A stretch of 64,000 nt of DNA from Incumbomyces delicatus (lineage: Eukaryota > Ascomycota > Eurotiomycetes > Chaetothyriales > Trichomeriaceae), in contig JACJVS010000005.1 in the NCBI GenBank assembly GCA_017655985.1, positions 3,286,001-3,350,000 on the forward strand. The letters run 5' to 3'. A program made the translations under genes and the position numbers. Shown here piece by piece: positions 11,419 through 22,655 of this stretch. Positions within the stretch are counted from its first letter, which is position 1, and each line of letters opens with the position of its first letter. The notes beneath the pieces are model-generated. The model was not told where the DNA came from and made no database searches. It was given only the letters and a program-made list of their open reading frames with translations.

Positions 11419-12888
11419 ATGTCCAATCGCGTGATCCTTCGAGCTCTCCCTCGACCAAATCCTGTTCTCTCCAAGCAACTTCCTCGCTGCTTTGCTCGAC
11501 GATATGCCTCTCCTACCGCGGTCCCCGTCGTGTCAACACTGCCAGAAAGCGACATCCGACATGAAAACTCGGTTCCGAATCCCGATCCCTCACCTGATTC
11601 CTCAACGACTGCTTTCCTAAGAGAAAGAGCGCCGTACATGGTGCCCACATATGTCCGACCGCCACCCATGTTGACTCAGGGCGAAGGATGTGTTGTCTAC
11701 GACCATGAGAACAGACCATATCTCGACTTTGCCGCTGGCATTGCCGTCAATTCTTTAGGCCATGCAGATCCGGGGCTCGGCAGGATCATTGCCAACCAAG
11801 CCCAGCAACTCATCCATTGTTCCAATCTGTACTACAACCCGTGGACCCCCGAACTTTCCAAATTAATGATTGAAGAAACGAAACGCCAGTCTCCTGGCTC
11901 GCCTCTCACCCAGGTCTTCATCTCGAATTCGGGCTCCGAGGCCAATGAAGCTGCTCTGAAGTTTGCGAGGAAAGTGACGTACGAGAAAGATCCGAACACC
12001 ACCCAGCGGGAAATCGTCTCGTTCCAAGGCTCATTCCATGGGAGGACATACGGCTCGCTATCTGCTACCCCAAACACGAAATACCAGCCACCTTTTGGCC
12101 CGATGCTGCCAGGCTTTCGATACGGAGAGTACAACGATATTGACGCTATCCCAAAGCTGGTCACGAAAGACACTGCTGGAGTCATCGTCGAACCAATTCA
12201 AGGAGAGGGCGGCGTAAATGCAGCTACACCAGAGTTTCTGCAAGCACTACGCAAGAGGTGTGATGAGGTCGGAGCCATTCTGATCTTCGATGAGATTCAA
12301 TGTGGCTTGTCCAGGACCGGTGATCTGTGGGCCTACACTGCAAGCGGGGTGCATCCTGATATCCTGACCTCGGCAAAAGCGCTGGGTAACGGCATACCCA
12401 TTGGTGCGACGCTGGTTTCTGGAGAGACGGTTGCCCCATATATCAAGACTGGCGATCACGGAACCACTTTCGGCGGCAGCCCTTTTGCTTGCAGAGTAGC
12501 CCACCACGTGTTCTCGCGATTGGCTAATCCTTCTCTCCAGGAGGATGTCCGCGTCAAGTCGACTCTATTCTTTTCTGCGTACGACACAATGAATGAGAAG
12601 TATCCTGCCATGTTGTCTGAAGTTCGAGGTCGTGGCTTGATCATAGGCTATCAACTAAGCAACGAACACAAAGCGAAGGCCGCTGAAGTCGTTACGGCTG
12701 CTCGCGAGAGAGGTCTGCTCATCATCACCGCTGGAAATGGAGTCATTCGGATCGTGCCGCCACTCATCATTTCGGCCGAGGAAATCAACAAAGGCCTCGA
12801 AATCTTGGATGAAGCAATGGCCGTTGTATTCACGAAGCCAGAGGATATATCGAAGAGCAAAGGTCAGAAGGAGATGGCAGGAACGTGA
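11419..12888 (+). CDS. ARG8: Acetylornithine aminotransferase, mitochondrial
   Basis: This is a single-exon gene of 489 residues, class III PLP aminotransferase. Residues 1-32 are Arg-rich and lack acidic residues, fitting a mitochondrial presequence. Family landmarks run in order: NSGSEANEAALKFARK near residue 170, SFHGRTYGSLSAT near 205, VEPIQGEGG near 258, LIFDEIQCGLSRTG near 288 with the PLP-binding Asp, and the Schiff-base Lys in TSAKALGNGIP at about residue 320. The enzyme converts N-acetylglutamate semialdehyde to N2-acetylornithine with glutamate in mitochondrial arginine synthesis. It ends only 23 bp from the convergent DUF1989 gene. Confidence 0.93.
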   Translation: MSNRVILRALPRPNPVLSKQLPRCFARRYASPTAVPVVSTLPESDIRHENSVPNPDPSPDSSTTAFLRERAPYMVPTYVRPPPMLTQGEGCVVYDHENRPYLDFAAGIAVNSLGHADPGLGRIIANQAQQLIHCSNLYYNPWTPELSKLMIEETKRQSPGSPLTQVFISNSGSEANEAALKFARKVTYEKDPNTTQREIVSFQGSFHGRTYGSLSATPNTKYQPPFGPMLPGFRYGEYNDIDAIPKLVTKDTAGVIVEPIQGEGGVNAATPEFLQALRKRCDEVGAILIFDEIQCGLSRTGDLWAYTASGVHPDILTSAKALGNGIPIGATLVSGETVAPYIKTGDHGTTFGGSPFACRVAHHVFSRLANPSLQEDVRVKSTLFFSAYDTMNEKYPAMLSEVRGRGLIIGYQLSNEHKAKAAEVVTAARERGLLIITAGNGVIRIVPPLIISAEEINKGLEILDEAMAVVFTKPEDISKSKGQKEMAGT

Positions 12889-12911
12889 TTACAGAAAGAC
12901 TGTACATGGAT

Positions 12912-13900
12912 CTACTGCCCCTTCTTCTCACCTTCGGGAATGGTCATGCCGTGAGCGCCTTTGTATGGTGCTGTCGCGGCTGGTTGCCAGTGCTTTTCCA
13001 GAGCCGACTTGTCTACCAGATCGAACACTTCGACCTTGAGCGGACGGCAGCACTGAATCATCTCCTTCTCACTGTCGCTGCCGAAACCCCACAAGGACAA
13101 GTCACCACCCGGGCAAGTGCTCAGCGCCATCAGCAAGTCCTGCTCTGCCAGGAACTCGATATGGTCACCCGCCTCTGCCGGACACGGGTTCATGAAGTAT
13201 CTACCTTTCTCATCCAATCCGGTCACCTGAAAGAGATTGATTACATCATGAACATCGGATTCGTTCAGCCCAAAGGGCAGAACAGCCCTGGTCAGGTTTG
13301 AGTGGCAATGGTAGTCGTAGGAAGCTTCAGCCCCTGCAAGCACGGTGTTGATGTACGGATCGCAACGCGTCCCTAGCAGATCGTGCACTCGACCTCCGTG
13401 TTCGTCAACGCCATACCAGGACAACGTGTCCTTGACGATGGTGCAGAGCGGCCGCATGTACGGCACGCATGACCACAGCCGATCGTAGGTCGAGACGTGC
13501 GACGAATAGAGCTGTTTCGTTCGCGCTGCCCAGAAGCGTTCTCGTGGGTTGTGCAGGTTCCAGACATTCAGATCACCTATTCAGAATCGTAATGTCAATT
13601 CGACACCCAACTCTCTCTCAGCCTAGGGAATGACCTACCAACCTGCGGACCCTCGGGCGTGCTGATCCTGACAATGCTTCCGGCAGGAGCCTTCCACGCC
13701 CGACCCGACCGGATCGGGAGTGTGAATTCCTCGACGAGTCGTCGGGGGCTTTGTTGGATTGCGGAATAGGCAGACTGATCAACAGCGAGTTGAGAGTCGG
13801 CTTTTGGTAGGTATGCCGGGGTTGGTGCTGGAATCGGCTTTCGAGAGGCGAGACGGGCCGCTCCATCCTCGAGGTTCGTCGTCGTCGTCGTCGTCGTCAT
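12912..13900 (-). CDS. DUF1989 / urea-carboxylase-associated family protein
   Basis: Exons 13639-13900 and 12912-13576 join in frame to 308 residues across a 62-nt GT-AG intron that splits a Gly codon (PQV-G-DLNVWNLHNP). Recognisable family features are the early EFTLPIRSGRAWKAPAG segment, a DLNVWN strand, the central LGTRCDPYIN and YHCHSNLTRAV, and the late PGGDLSLWG. Bacterial relatives sit beside urea carboxylase/allophanate hydrolase genes, and the fold resembles glycine-cleavage T-protein-like or aminomethyl-transfer domains. The biochemical role in fungi is not established. The start includes a run of Thr encoded by an ACG/ACA microsatellite. Confidence 0.8.
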
Positions 13901-14534
13901 CGTGAAGCCGAAACTATGGTCTCAAGCGGTAGAGTGGTGCACTACTGTTCTAAGCGTAATTGATTGTCCGTGCTGAAGCTTTCCGCGTAAGGAGCCACAC
14001 AGCTTGACGTGTCTTTCTGTCAAAGATAGGTGAAGCAGTGAACAACTTGGACGGGTTTTCGCGATTCCAGCCAAAAATAAAAAAAGTTCTTTGCGAAACG
14101 GTGTTCTCCGTCGTCCGACTTCTTGTCAGTCCCACTCCTTGATTTGTACACCGTGATCACATTGCTCGAAGCCTGTTGCTGTCACTTGGGCACTTGGAAG
14201 TCGAGTATATTCATCCCCAGAGGGGTATCGTATCCTCAGTACACTCATGCATCTTGCTGGGTTACCAGACATCAGCCTATATTATATTCTCGTGACTATT
14301 TCCAGAATTTACGTCCTCTCATCTACCGTATTCACATCCTGCAGGTGGTCCTAGATTATTAACATTTTATCACTCCAAGAATGCCCTCTGCCAAATGTAT
14401 AGCCCCCCAAAAACGCCCAACTACCGCGCGCCCATGCTGTCCGGTCCAACTCCAAGGTAGATCAAGCAGTTTACGTATATCCTCGAAGGTAGCCGGAGCC
14501 GTTCACGTATAGCCTCGAAAGTAGCCGAAGCCGT
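13901..14534. other. Intergenic between DUF1989 start and AAA ATPase stop
   Basis: The region includes the DUF1989 promoter and the 3' flank of the AAA ATPase gene. No gene is seen. Confidence 0.5.
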
Positions 14535-14550
14535 TCATGTATAGCCTCTC
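14473..14550. repeat. 32-bp direct repeat at the 3' end of the AAA ATPase gene
   Basis: A 32-bp unit begins at 14473 and repeats at 14505 with 4 mismatches. A third, partial copy starts at 14537. The unit contains the segments CCTCGAA, GTAGCCG and AGCCGTTC. The ATPase stop codon (14535-14537) lies inside the repeat, so the array runs into the coding end. Confidence 0.75.
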
Positions 14551-17272
14551 ATTGCATCCTCGTATCCAGTGCCACCTTTCAAATCCCTCTCGAAGCTCTG
14601 TGCAACATCCAAGACGGTCCGGATGTGACCCATGCCCAAGGCAACATCTTCGTGGATGGCAAGCGCCTGGGCAGCCCGCACAATGTTCTTGATCTGACGG
14701 CCGTTGAGCGCGCGTCGGGACAGGTCATCCAGATCCTTGTCCAGGATGTGTTCGACGTCCATGCCTTCTGCATCACGGACTTTGGTGATGAAGGTCTTCC
14801 ACACCGCCTTCTTTGCCTTTGTGGACAGATCTCCGTATCGAAGCGACAGATGAATGCGCGAGACAAAGGCGTCGTCAAAGACCTCGACCCGATTCGTGGT
14901 CAGGAAAAGGATGCCTTGAAAGTATTCCAATAGTCGGAGGAAAATCGAGACCAGAGCATTCCGCTGGATGTCGTGAGTGGAGCGTTTCTCCAGGAATACA
15001 TCGGCCTCGTCCAGGAGGAGAACTGCACCCCATGCGTGGGCGATGTCAAGGATGTTCTGCAACTCTCGTTCGAGCGTCTGGCTGTTGGTGCCCAAGTCTC
15101 CGGCCGAGACCATGTACAGCGGTCGCTTCAACAGGTCTGCAATCGACTCGACGGTGAGCGTCTTCCCCAGGCCAGGGCCGCCGTGCAGGACGGCGACCAG
15201 GCCCTTGCCCTTGCCAGCAATGATATCGTCGATGCTGCGTGATGGGTGGAATGCATGCGAAGACACCATGGCCTTGACAATGCCTTTCTGGTTGTCCGGC
15301 AAGATCAAAGAGTCAAAGGCGTCAGTGTTCCAGGTGATTTCACCGATTTTGCTCACGGCAAACTCCAGCCATAGCTTCTCGCTGAAGCTGAAACCGACGG
15401 CGGTCGAGCTGGCGATGAGCAACTGTTCTTCACTGAAGATGTCTTTCATGCCTTCATCGATTGCCACCTGGGCGGCCTCATCCGATCCCAACTCGAGCAA
15501 GACGAAGGTGCCATCGTCGTTCTTCACCACCTTGAATTGCTTGTGCTTGTAAAAGTCCTCAGATGGCGGAGTGGGCTGTCCCTGGCTGTCGGTGGTGGTT
15601 GTAATGTTGCCACAATCATCAATGATTTGCTGGGACACATCGTCGACGTCGCCGTCGACCGGTTTGACGACGCTCAACGGGTAGTTCGGGTTGACTCGTC
15701 GGAAGATTGCCGGATCGATCATGACGCGGCCGTTGACGTCGACTTTGAGAACCTTGTCTTCTTTCTTGACGTAGCTCATGCCACCGTAGGTCTTGTAGTT
15801 CATGCCCTGCAAAGCCACAAACTTCTTCCCTCGGTCAATCAGATCCTGCTTCGCCTTTTCGGGGTGCTTGTGGTAGCGCAGAGGGAAGCACGGGAGGGAG
15901 GAAATCTTGCGTGCTCCGGAAAAGGCAGGGACTTCGCCATGGACTGTGGCCATTCCAAAGTTCTTGCCATCGTAATCGAGGTAGCGAGATTCGATGCTGT
16001 ACCATTTGCCCTTCATGAAGCTTGCATTCTCTTTGCTGTACACGGCCTTGAAGGCGCGAGGCTCTTCGTCGTCCCCGTAGGTGGATGAATAGAGGATCGT
16101 GTTTGGCTTGAACAAAGCCCACAAGTACTCGAAGGTGATGATGCCGGCTTCGAGCATGGGGTAGAGGCTAGTAATAGTTAGTATATGTCGAGGCCAGCGC
16201 ACTTGGGGACCTACGCCTTTTTCGTGTCGGCAAAATCCTCATCGAGGTATTCCACCAGAACTTTGAGGTGCTGGGATTTCACCTTGGCGGTCTTCTTCTC
16301 TTTCTTGTTTTCCAGGGACTTGCTTTGGGCGGTGCACTGGTCGAGCAATTCTCGTAGCTCCTCGAGGTAGAGAAACAGCATGTTCGGGTCGATGGCAGGC
16401 TTCTCGGTGACGAGGTTGATGCCCTTGACTTCGCCCATGACGTGCTGCAGGCATTCTCGCAAGAACTTGGATTTGATGTCGACATAGGTAGCGAGGTAGC
16501 GTGAGCTGACATCGAACTGTCGGCGGACGTTGAAGACATACTGGACTCGTTAGCGACACGGCCGTGCTGCTGGCTTGCGAACAACACGTACCTGGTCCCA
16601 CTCGTCTCGCTGCTGGTCGGCGTGCACCGTCTCCTTGAGCTTGTAGTTGTGGATTTTGCGGTCGTACACTTGGTCGACCCGTTTGAAGGCCGCCTTGGAG
16701 CCCGGCTTGGCCGAGCCCTTGGCCTTCTTTTCTCCCTGGGCCTCTTGCTCCTTCAGCAGCTGGACCACCTGCTGGGCAATGTCAGCGGCATTGGGAGTGG
16801 GAGCAGGAGCAGGCGCAGGCAGAGCAGAGGCATTCAGCGGCAGAGGATCATCCAAGGCAATGTCGACGGCGGGCGGTTTGGCTTTCATGGCCGCCAGCAA
16901 TGCCGCCAGCTGTTCGATGCCCATTTCGCTGTTCTTCTTGGTGTTCTTTTTCCTCTTGGCTGCCTTTGCTTTCCTGGCCTTCCGCTTGTCGTCTTCTGAA
17001 GAGGCGGCCGAGTCCGAGGACCGATCTGAGGAGCCGGACGAGGTTGACAACTCATCTTCGGCTTCGGACTCGACTTTACGCTCTCGGTTGGTGAACTTTC
17101 TCATGATGCTCGAGAGATGGGTGCCAGTCGGAAGCTGGCACGGCAAGCTAGAAGTCGTGCGTGGGTTGAGCCTTTGTTGGTCTTCCAGCAGCTGACGATG
17201 CAACGATCGAGTGTCAACTGGTGCACTGTTCAGCGCCTGGGACATGGCAGTGGCACCGACCGGGTCAGGCAC
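14535..17272 (-). CDS. Fungal AAA+ ATPase with N-terminal DUF7025-like domain
   Basis: Exons 16592-17272, 16215-16540 and 14535-16167 join to 879 residues. Intron 1 is 51 nt with a GCTAACG branch site. Intron 2 is 47 nt with a perfect TACTAAC. The N-terminal third is charged and disordered, with acidic/Ser and Lys/Arg tracts (KRKKNTKKN) and an Ala/Pro stretch. A long globular domain follows (FEYLWALFKP..., YLDYDGKNFG), as in the DUF7025 family fused to AAA ATPases. The AAA module has Walker A GGPGLGKTLTVE, Walker B LLLDEADVFLEKR and the sensor-like LTTNRVEVFDDAF with the SRIHLSLRY arginine segment. These ATPases are common and often expanded in filamentous fungi. Their substrate is unknown. 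Confidence 0.88.
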
Positions 17273-17983
17273 GTCAGGTCAGCATAAATAGGGAAACAGC
17301 AGGCAGCACACACGTGGAACAAACAGGCTGCCAGGACGATGAAGTAATTGAGACAAGTCCGAGTCACGACCAGTTTTCAGCCTGATTCTTTTGTTAATGT
17401 GTGTATTGCTATCCAATGCAGCTTAGTCAACTTCCATGCCCAACTTTGCCTACGAGGGCACCCCATGCACGGAAATGCAGGTATTCGAGGAATGCATATT
17501 GATAGGTCCAAAGTGAGAGGAGGTTATCACGAGGTGCCAGTCACTTGCGCCTCACGTGCGCCTGTCCGCTCAGAAAGTCCCTTCAAGTTCCGCACCGCCA
17601 CGAGAAGGTCCACCCGGCGCCACTGGCACCGCAGCGGTTTGCTAGGTTCGCGAGGATCACGCGACCAATAGGCATCCGGGACCTTTTGCTAAGCTTCCAC
17701 GCTTCGTTTCCGCCCTCATCCACTTCACCACTTTACGACCCAACAAAACGCCTTGACACGGAAAATCGGTCATGATAACCTAGGTATTCCTTCGACAGCA
17801 GTCCCAGTGTATCCAGGTCTCATCTCGATGAATACTTGGACCGCATCGGGCCGTGCTCAATCCTTCGTCAAGTCCGTGCTGCTACCTCGGGCCCAAAACC
17901 GCTCTCCTAGTCTCTATTAACCTTGGAAACTTTTCGAGTGTACAGGGGTATCAATACAGAGCAGGGTACAGTCGTGTGGTTCG
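17273..17983. other. Intergenic between AAA ATPase and BMS1
   Basis: This 711-bp space holds the AAA ATPase promoter and the BMS1 3' flank. Only short frames are seen. Confidence 0.5.
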
Positions 17984-20900
17984 TCATCTCTTCCGTCTCT
18001 TGCCCACTCCTCCAGCGTCAGCTCCTGCTTGCCTCTTCCGTCCCTCTTTCCGCCAGAAATCGTCTCGCTCTCGCTTCTCGCGAGCACTCTTGTTTTCCAT
18101 GTTCTCTGCCACCTTCTTTCGGTACGCCTCTCGGCGTTCTTCCTGCTTCTTGGCTCTTTTCTCCACCTTGTCGTTCCTCAACGTCATCAACTTCTGCATC
18201 AGATCTCGAGCCTTCTTCTCTTCACCACCCACCACCACCGCCCGTTTTTGTAGATACGTCGGACCCGCTTTGCGTGCTTTCATCTGTGTGATCTGTGACT
18301 TGAATGGCAGATTCGTCGCAAGTTGTCGGGGCACGCGAACAGGGTTGAAATGTCGTGTCGGCCGCTCGATCTTGCTGTATTTGGAGTCTCTCAGTTGGGG
18401 CGCGACATCACCGGCGGCAGCCCGGATCTGGCCCGTCAGTCGCATCATTTGCCATCCATTCTCATCTTGATTGCCCACACCATCGAGCAAGTTCGTGACC
18501 GGATTGTAGAATCGATGCGGCTTGACGGGATACCAGGCCCGCAAGAAAACGATATCCGACATCAATATCTTGTCTTCAAACGTCGCTCGAAAATGTCCTT
18601 CTGGCTTGCTAAGTGCTTTTTTGACCTGACCCCGGATGCCGGAAACGGTTTTGATGCTTGCACCTTCGAATTTGGCGATTTCGATGGCCGAGTTGAACAT
18701 GTCTTTGATGAAGGCCGTGTTGCGGAAGATTTTGTATGGATGACCCGTCAGCTTGAGTTTCTTGACAATTTCTGCAGTCTCATCTACGTTCAGCACCACT
18801 CCAGTCGCAGCGATTCTGAAGCCAGGGTTCGTGTTCGAGAAGGACTGGACACAGCAGAAACCGGTGTTGGGCGCAACCAGTGGACCGTAGAATGTCCCGA
18901 AGCAATGCATATGTTCAGGGGTGTATTTGAGCATCCGGTTCCGCGTTCGAGAGTCGGAAATCGAGTATAGAGGTGTCGTTTGAAATCTGCGCCAGCCGAG
19001 AGAGAAGATGAGAGGGTCGTTCGTCTTCAGAATCTTCTTGTGCCATCTGTGTCGCTTGATGCGGATTTGGACGTACCCAAATCGCTCTTCAGTCGGGGCG
19101 AGCCCTCCAACGATCACAGGGAAGCGAGGGTCAAAGGATTTCGAGAACTCGCATGGGACCTTATCAAGAATGATTCGTGCATACGTGCCTGCTTTGTAGC
19201 CCTCAGCGCGAGCGCGCGAGTAAGTGTCAAGGGCGTCGAATTCCTGTCGGTTAATGTCAAGCTGCTTTTGGATCATTGCCTTTTGCGCATCGTACCATTC
19301 ATCTTCACCAAACTCTTCCGCTTGGTCCATTGAGTGGTTTGGGGCTTTGGCTACACCTTCTCGATCCTCCTCTTCGAATCGTAGCCGCAATTCTTGCTTG
19401 CGCTTTGCATTCTTTTCCCGTTCCTGTTCCAGCGTCAACTCGTCCTCAGCGGCGTCCTCGGTTTCAAGTGCCACATCAGGATTGGCTTCTAGGTCAAGAA
19501 AGTCGCCGTCACCTTCTGAGTCGTCATTACTGTCTCCGAGGTTGTCATCAGCATTTTCATCAAGATCCCCAACCTCCGTGGCGTGGTCACTAGTGGCTTC
19601 AAGTTCCTTTGTGAAGCGCGGTTTGAGCGCTCTTATATGTGCATCGTCTCGCCACTTCTCGTCTAAAAAAGCGTAGTCGTATTGAGGTATCACTCGATCT
19701 TCGTCGTATGTAGCCTGCTCGATATTCGTCTTTTTGAAGAAATCATCATCAGCGCTCTCGTCAATATTGACTCTTTGCGTTCTGGCAGACCATTTCGAGA
19801 TTACCTCTTGAGGAGACAAGGTCAGATCGTACATTAGCCTGGACAGGTCCGTCGCACGGAATGCCTGTGGTTCGGAATGTGACCGAGCGGCGTTGGCCAG
19901 CATATTTTCTTTCCATCGTAGTCCCCCATCGTCCTCATCGTCGTCTTCTGACCCGCCAAAGTCGTCGCTCAAGTCATCGGCCGTCATATTTGATCCAATG
20001 TCCGAATCGCTATCGGCGAAAGATAGAGTTTCAAACCCGTCTCCCGCGTCGTTGTTGACTGTAAAACCGGGTGGGCCTTCGTGTTCAGAGTAGACGCTCG
20101 ACGCGTTACTATCGAGTTCCTCGTTGTCCAGGTCGGAGTCACCATCGAAGGAACCTTCATCATCACCGTGCTCGTCTTGCTCCTCATAAACAGGTCTCCT
20201 GACTCCTGTCCTTGTGTCATTCGCCTCCTCGGCCAAGGCATTGCTGTCTTTGAACAATTTGACCCCACCACCCGCTTCTCCGAGGACTCGACGCTCTCCT
20301 TGCAGATTGACCATGAGCTGTTCCCCAAGGCCACGTTCCTGGGGTTCGTGAGCGAGTGCGTCAAAAGTACTTGTCTTTACATCGATGTAGACGGCATCCT
20401 TATCCACAAGGACCCCTCCCACATCTGACATGGGTGCAAAGAGAACTTTCTGCTTTTCACCGAGCCGTCGTCTGCTTGTCTTGCCACTTGCCTTGGCCAC
20501 GGCTTGGTCAAGGTATGGCGTCGGGCATGGATCTGGTAAGGGCTCAATTTCTTTGACTGTCAGATCTCCGACGCCCGGGACGTGGACTCTTGCGTGAACA
20601 GCAGGGAAGTTTGATCCCCTCAGATAGCCATACAAGGCGATTTGTCTGTCACAATTTGAATCCTGCTCGATCTCCGTCGGGGGCGTCACATCAAGGAACC
20701 TATCGGCCAGACAATAAGGGTGACTATTTCGCCAGACTAGTGGTCTGGGATTCTTCATGACTGACAGGAATCGGGACAGGTTGTGGATCTCGCGGTCGGG
20801 GTAGCGGCCATTAATGACACCGCTGAGATAGAACAGCTTGGCACCTTGGTAGAGTTCCGACCAGAACCTGTGCTTCAGACGCTTTTTCGTCGCCGCGAGT

Positions 20901-21442
20901 GTACTCTGCTTTTTGAAGAGGTCTAGATGGGTGAGGATACCAAAGACGTTGCCGGGCATGCCATGTGTGCCAAGAGCATTTAGAAACTCCATTGTCTCCA
21001 TCTCGAAGCCGTAATTGCCATCGATCATGAGGAGCACAATATCTGCGATTTTGGCCACGTCCAGCATGGCCGCCAGGGAGTCTGAAGGACATTCTATGAA
21101 GGTGAGGCGCCGCCTCTTGGACGTGACAACGGTGAGCGGTCCCACAAGATGCGACAAGGTCTGTTTGGAGTATCGCTTGATCAAGCTCTTGATGAGGGTG
21201 GTTTTCCCGACACCGGGAGGTCCTACCACTGCGGTGACGATGGGAGGGGCTTCTTCCGGCACTCGGTCGACTTGGGGGACATGGAGGCGTTTCTCTCGAA
21301 TGTCGCTGGAACGGACGGCTTGTTTGGCGAGTTTCCCGGGGTTCGATACCGCAAAGGCTTTTGCATTCTTCTCGCCCTTTCGAGCCTGTCTCTTGATCTT
21401 GTTTTTCGAAGCCTGATGAGGTCGATTGTTCTGCGTCTCCAT
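17984..21442 (-). CDS. BMS1: Ribosome biogenesis GTPase BMS1
   Basis: This is a single exon of 1152 residues, normal for Bms1. I chose the Met at 21442, giving METQNNRPHQASKNKIKRQ, over an upstream in-frame codon, because Bms1 proteins begin with such a basic nucleolar-type leader. The GTPase domain shows the P-loop VGPPGVGKTT at residues 73-82, the family's ECPSD variant of G3 near 117 and THLD as G4 near 171. A long acidic middle follows. The C-terminal part (RHRWHKKILK, TPEHMHCFGTFYGP, FRATFEDKILMSDIVFLRAWYPV read in pieces) matches the Bms1/Tsr1 C-terminal domain. The end is strongly Lys/Arg-rich. Bms1 delivers Rcl1 to pre-ribosomes and is needed for 40S subunit assembly in the nucleolus. 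Confidence 0.95.
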   Translation of the reverse strand: METQNNRPHQASKNKIKRQARKGEKNAKAFAVSNPGKLAKQAVRSSDIREKRLHVPQVDRVPEEAPPIVTAVVGPPGVGKTTLIKSLIKRYSKQTLSHLVGPLTVVTSKRRRLTFIECPSDSLAAMLDVAKIADIVLLMIDGNYGFEMETMEFLNALGTHGMPGNVFGILTHLDLFKKQSTLAATKKRLKHRFWSELYQGAKLFYLSGVINGRYPDREIHNLSRFLSVMKNPRPLVWRNSHPYCLADRFLDVTPPTEIEQDSNCDRQIALYGYLRGSNFPAVHARVHVPGVGDLTVKEIEPLPDPCPTPYLDQAVAKASGKTSRRRLGEKQKVLFAPMSDVGGVLVDKDAVYIDVKTSTFDALAHEPQERGLGEQLMVNLQGERRVLGEAGGGVKLFKDSNALAEEANDTRTGVRRPVYEEQDEHGDDEGSFDGDSDLDNEELDSNASSVYSEHEGPPGFTVNNDAGDGFETLSFADSDSDIGSNMTADDLSDDFGGSEDDDEDDGGLRWKENMLANAARSHSEPQAFRATDLSRLMYDLTLSPQEVISKWSARTQRVNIDESADDDFFKKTNIEQATYDEDRVIPQYDYAFLDEKWRDDAHIRALKPRFTKELEATSDHATEVGDLDENADDNLGDSNDDSEGDGDFLDLEANPDVALETEDAAEDELTLEQEREKNAKRKQELRLRFEEEDREGVAKAPNHSMDQAEEFGEDEWYDAQKAMIQKQLDINRQEFDALDTYSRARAEGYKAGTYARIILDKVPCEFSKSFDPRFPVIVGGLAPTEERFGYVQIRIKRHRWHKKILKTNDPLIFSLGWRRFQTTPLYSISDSRTRNRMLKYTPEHMHCFGTFYGPLVAPNTGFCCVQSFSNTNPGFRIAATGVVLNVDETAEIVKKLKLTGHPYKIFRNTAFIKDMFNSAIEIAKFEGASIKTVSGIRGQVKKALSKPEGHFRATFEDKILMSDIVFLRAWYPVKPHRFYNPVTNLLDGVGNQDENGWQMMRLTGQIRAAAGDVAPQLRDSKYSKIERPTRHFNPVRVPRQLATNLPFKSQITQMKARKAGPTYLQKRAVVVGGEEKKARDLMQKLMTLRNDKVEKRAKKQEERREAYRKKVAENMENKSAREKRERDDFWRKEGRKRQAGADAGGVGKRRKR

Positions 21443-22655
21443 CCTTGATGGTCCCCAACGACAACCTGCCACCGGACGTATAGAGACAACCTGCCACCTC
21501 GAAGTGGCCTGGGCATGGATGTGTAGAGACAAACAACCACGGAAAAGTTGAAGCGGAGATAACTTTTCTTATCGATTATCGCCGTCACCGATCCTGCTAG
21601 CGCTGGCGCCACAACAAACAAGCCACCCACCCACTTGGACTGGCATTGTACCTACGAAGTACCTACCTACCTACCTAGGTAGGTATGAAGTACAAAGTAT
21701 CTGGGAAGGTGTCCTTGGGGAACGCGTTCTACACGAACTGGACTCCCGGTTGTCAACGTTTCTTTGTCGCGGCGGTTTTCTGAATTACTGAGCAAATGCA
21801 GCATACTGAATTGTGACCAACATTCCTTTACTACGCACCTTTGGCGGAAGGCTCTCCACAATGGCGGGCTGCTTGCTCGGTGTACAGATGTGATCCCTCG
21901 CCGACCGGCCGAGAGCATTTTTGAAATGCCCGGGCGAATCATAGAAGTTGTTCACCTGATGGCGAAGCAATCGAGGAACCTCAAGCCGGGCAGGGACCTT
22001 GGTACTAGTTGCGCATCGTCACAACCTACCTACCCACGTAGGTACCTTCAAGTTGGTATTAGAGCCCAGCCTCAACTATCACCCGGCAAATAGTGCTCTG
22101 CACAGTGTTCTTGCGATGACCCTGGCAATGGGCTTGTCGATGATCGCATGCCATATCTCACAATGCTCACCCTGATGCTCGCTTTGGAGCTTCCGATGCT
22201 ATTCTCACCGTGTCTCTTCCCGCTGAATGAGCGCTGTCACCCTCTCGTGGCTAAGGAATGAACTTCCAAGCCCTTTGTTCAACGTCATAGGCTTCTATTA
22301 AATCACTGTCAACAACAAGAGGTATGAAAAGGAAACCGATCAAGGTCAAAGGTGCTGAGGACAGGAGGACCAACGAAAGACACCGACAAGACGTGAAGGA
22401 TCGATAAAAAAAGAAACTTCTCATCGCCAGACGGATCATTGCTTACACCTGCAAACAACCACGCCTTGAGTTCGAACTTGTTGATTTTTGCTGCTCGTCA
22501 TTCCGCGCCTGTTTGTGGCGCCCAATGTCTGCGTTGATCAACGGTGCGCGATCTATGTTTTCCGGAGATCGCATGCTGTGGGTTACGCCCAAGAATGCAG
22601 CCTAGTACCGCCCTTGCAGAAACCAGTCCAAACCAGCCAACTTGACGTTGATTGC
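21443..22655. other. Intergenic region with TACC/GGTA repeats
   Basis: This 1.2-kb space lies between the BMS1 start and the epimerase stop. It contains a perfect 18-bp palindrome centred on CCTAGG at 21668-21685, embedded in ACCT iterations. A similar CCTACCTACCC...GTAGGTACCT motif sits at about 22025. No gene is recognised. Confidence 0.55.

Noticed and set aside
19224..19676. Ser-rich plus-strand frame inside BMS1
   Set aside because: It is antisense to the acidic linker of BMS1. Glu/Asp codons read backwards give Ser/Leu-rich frames.
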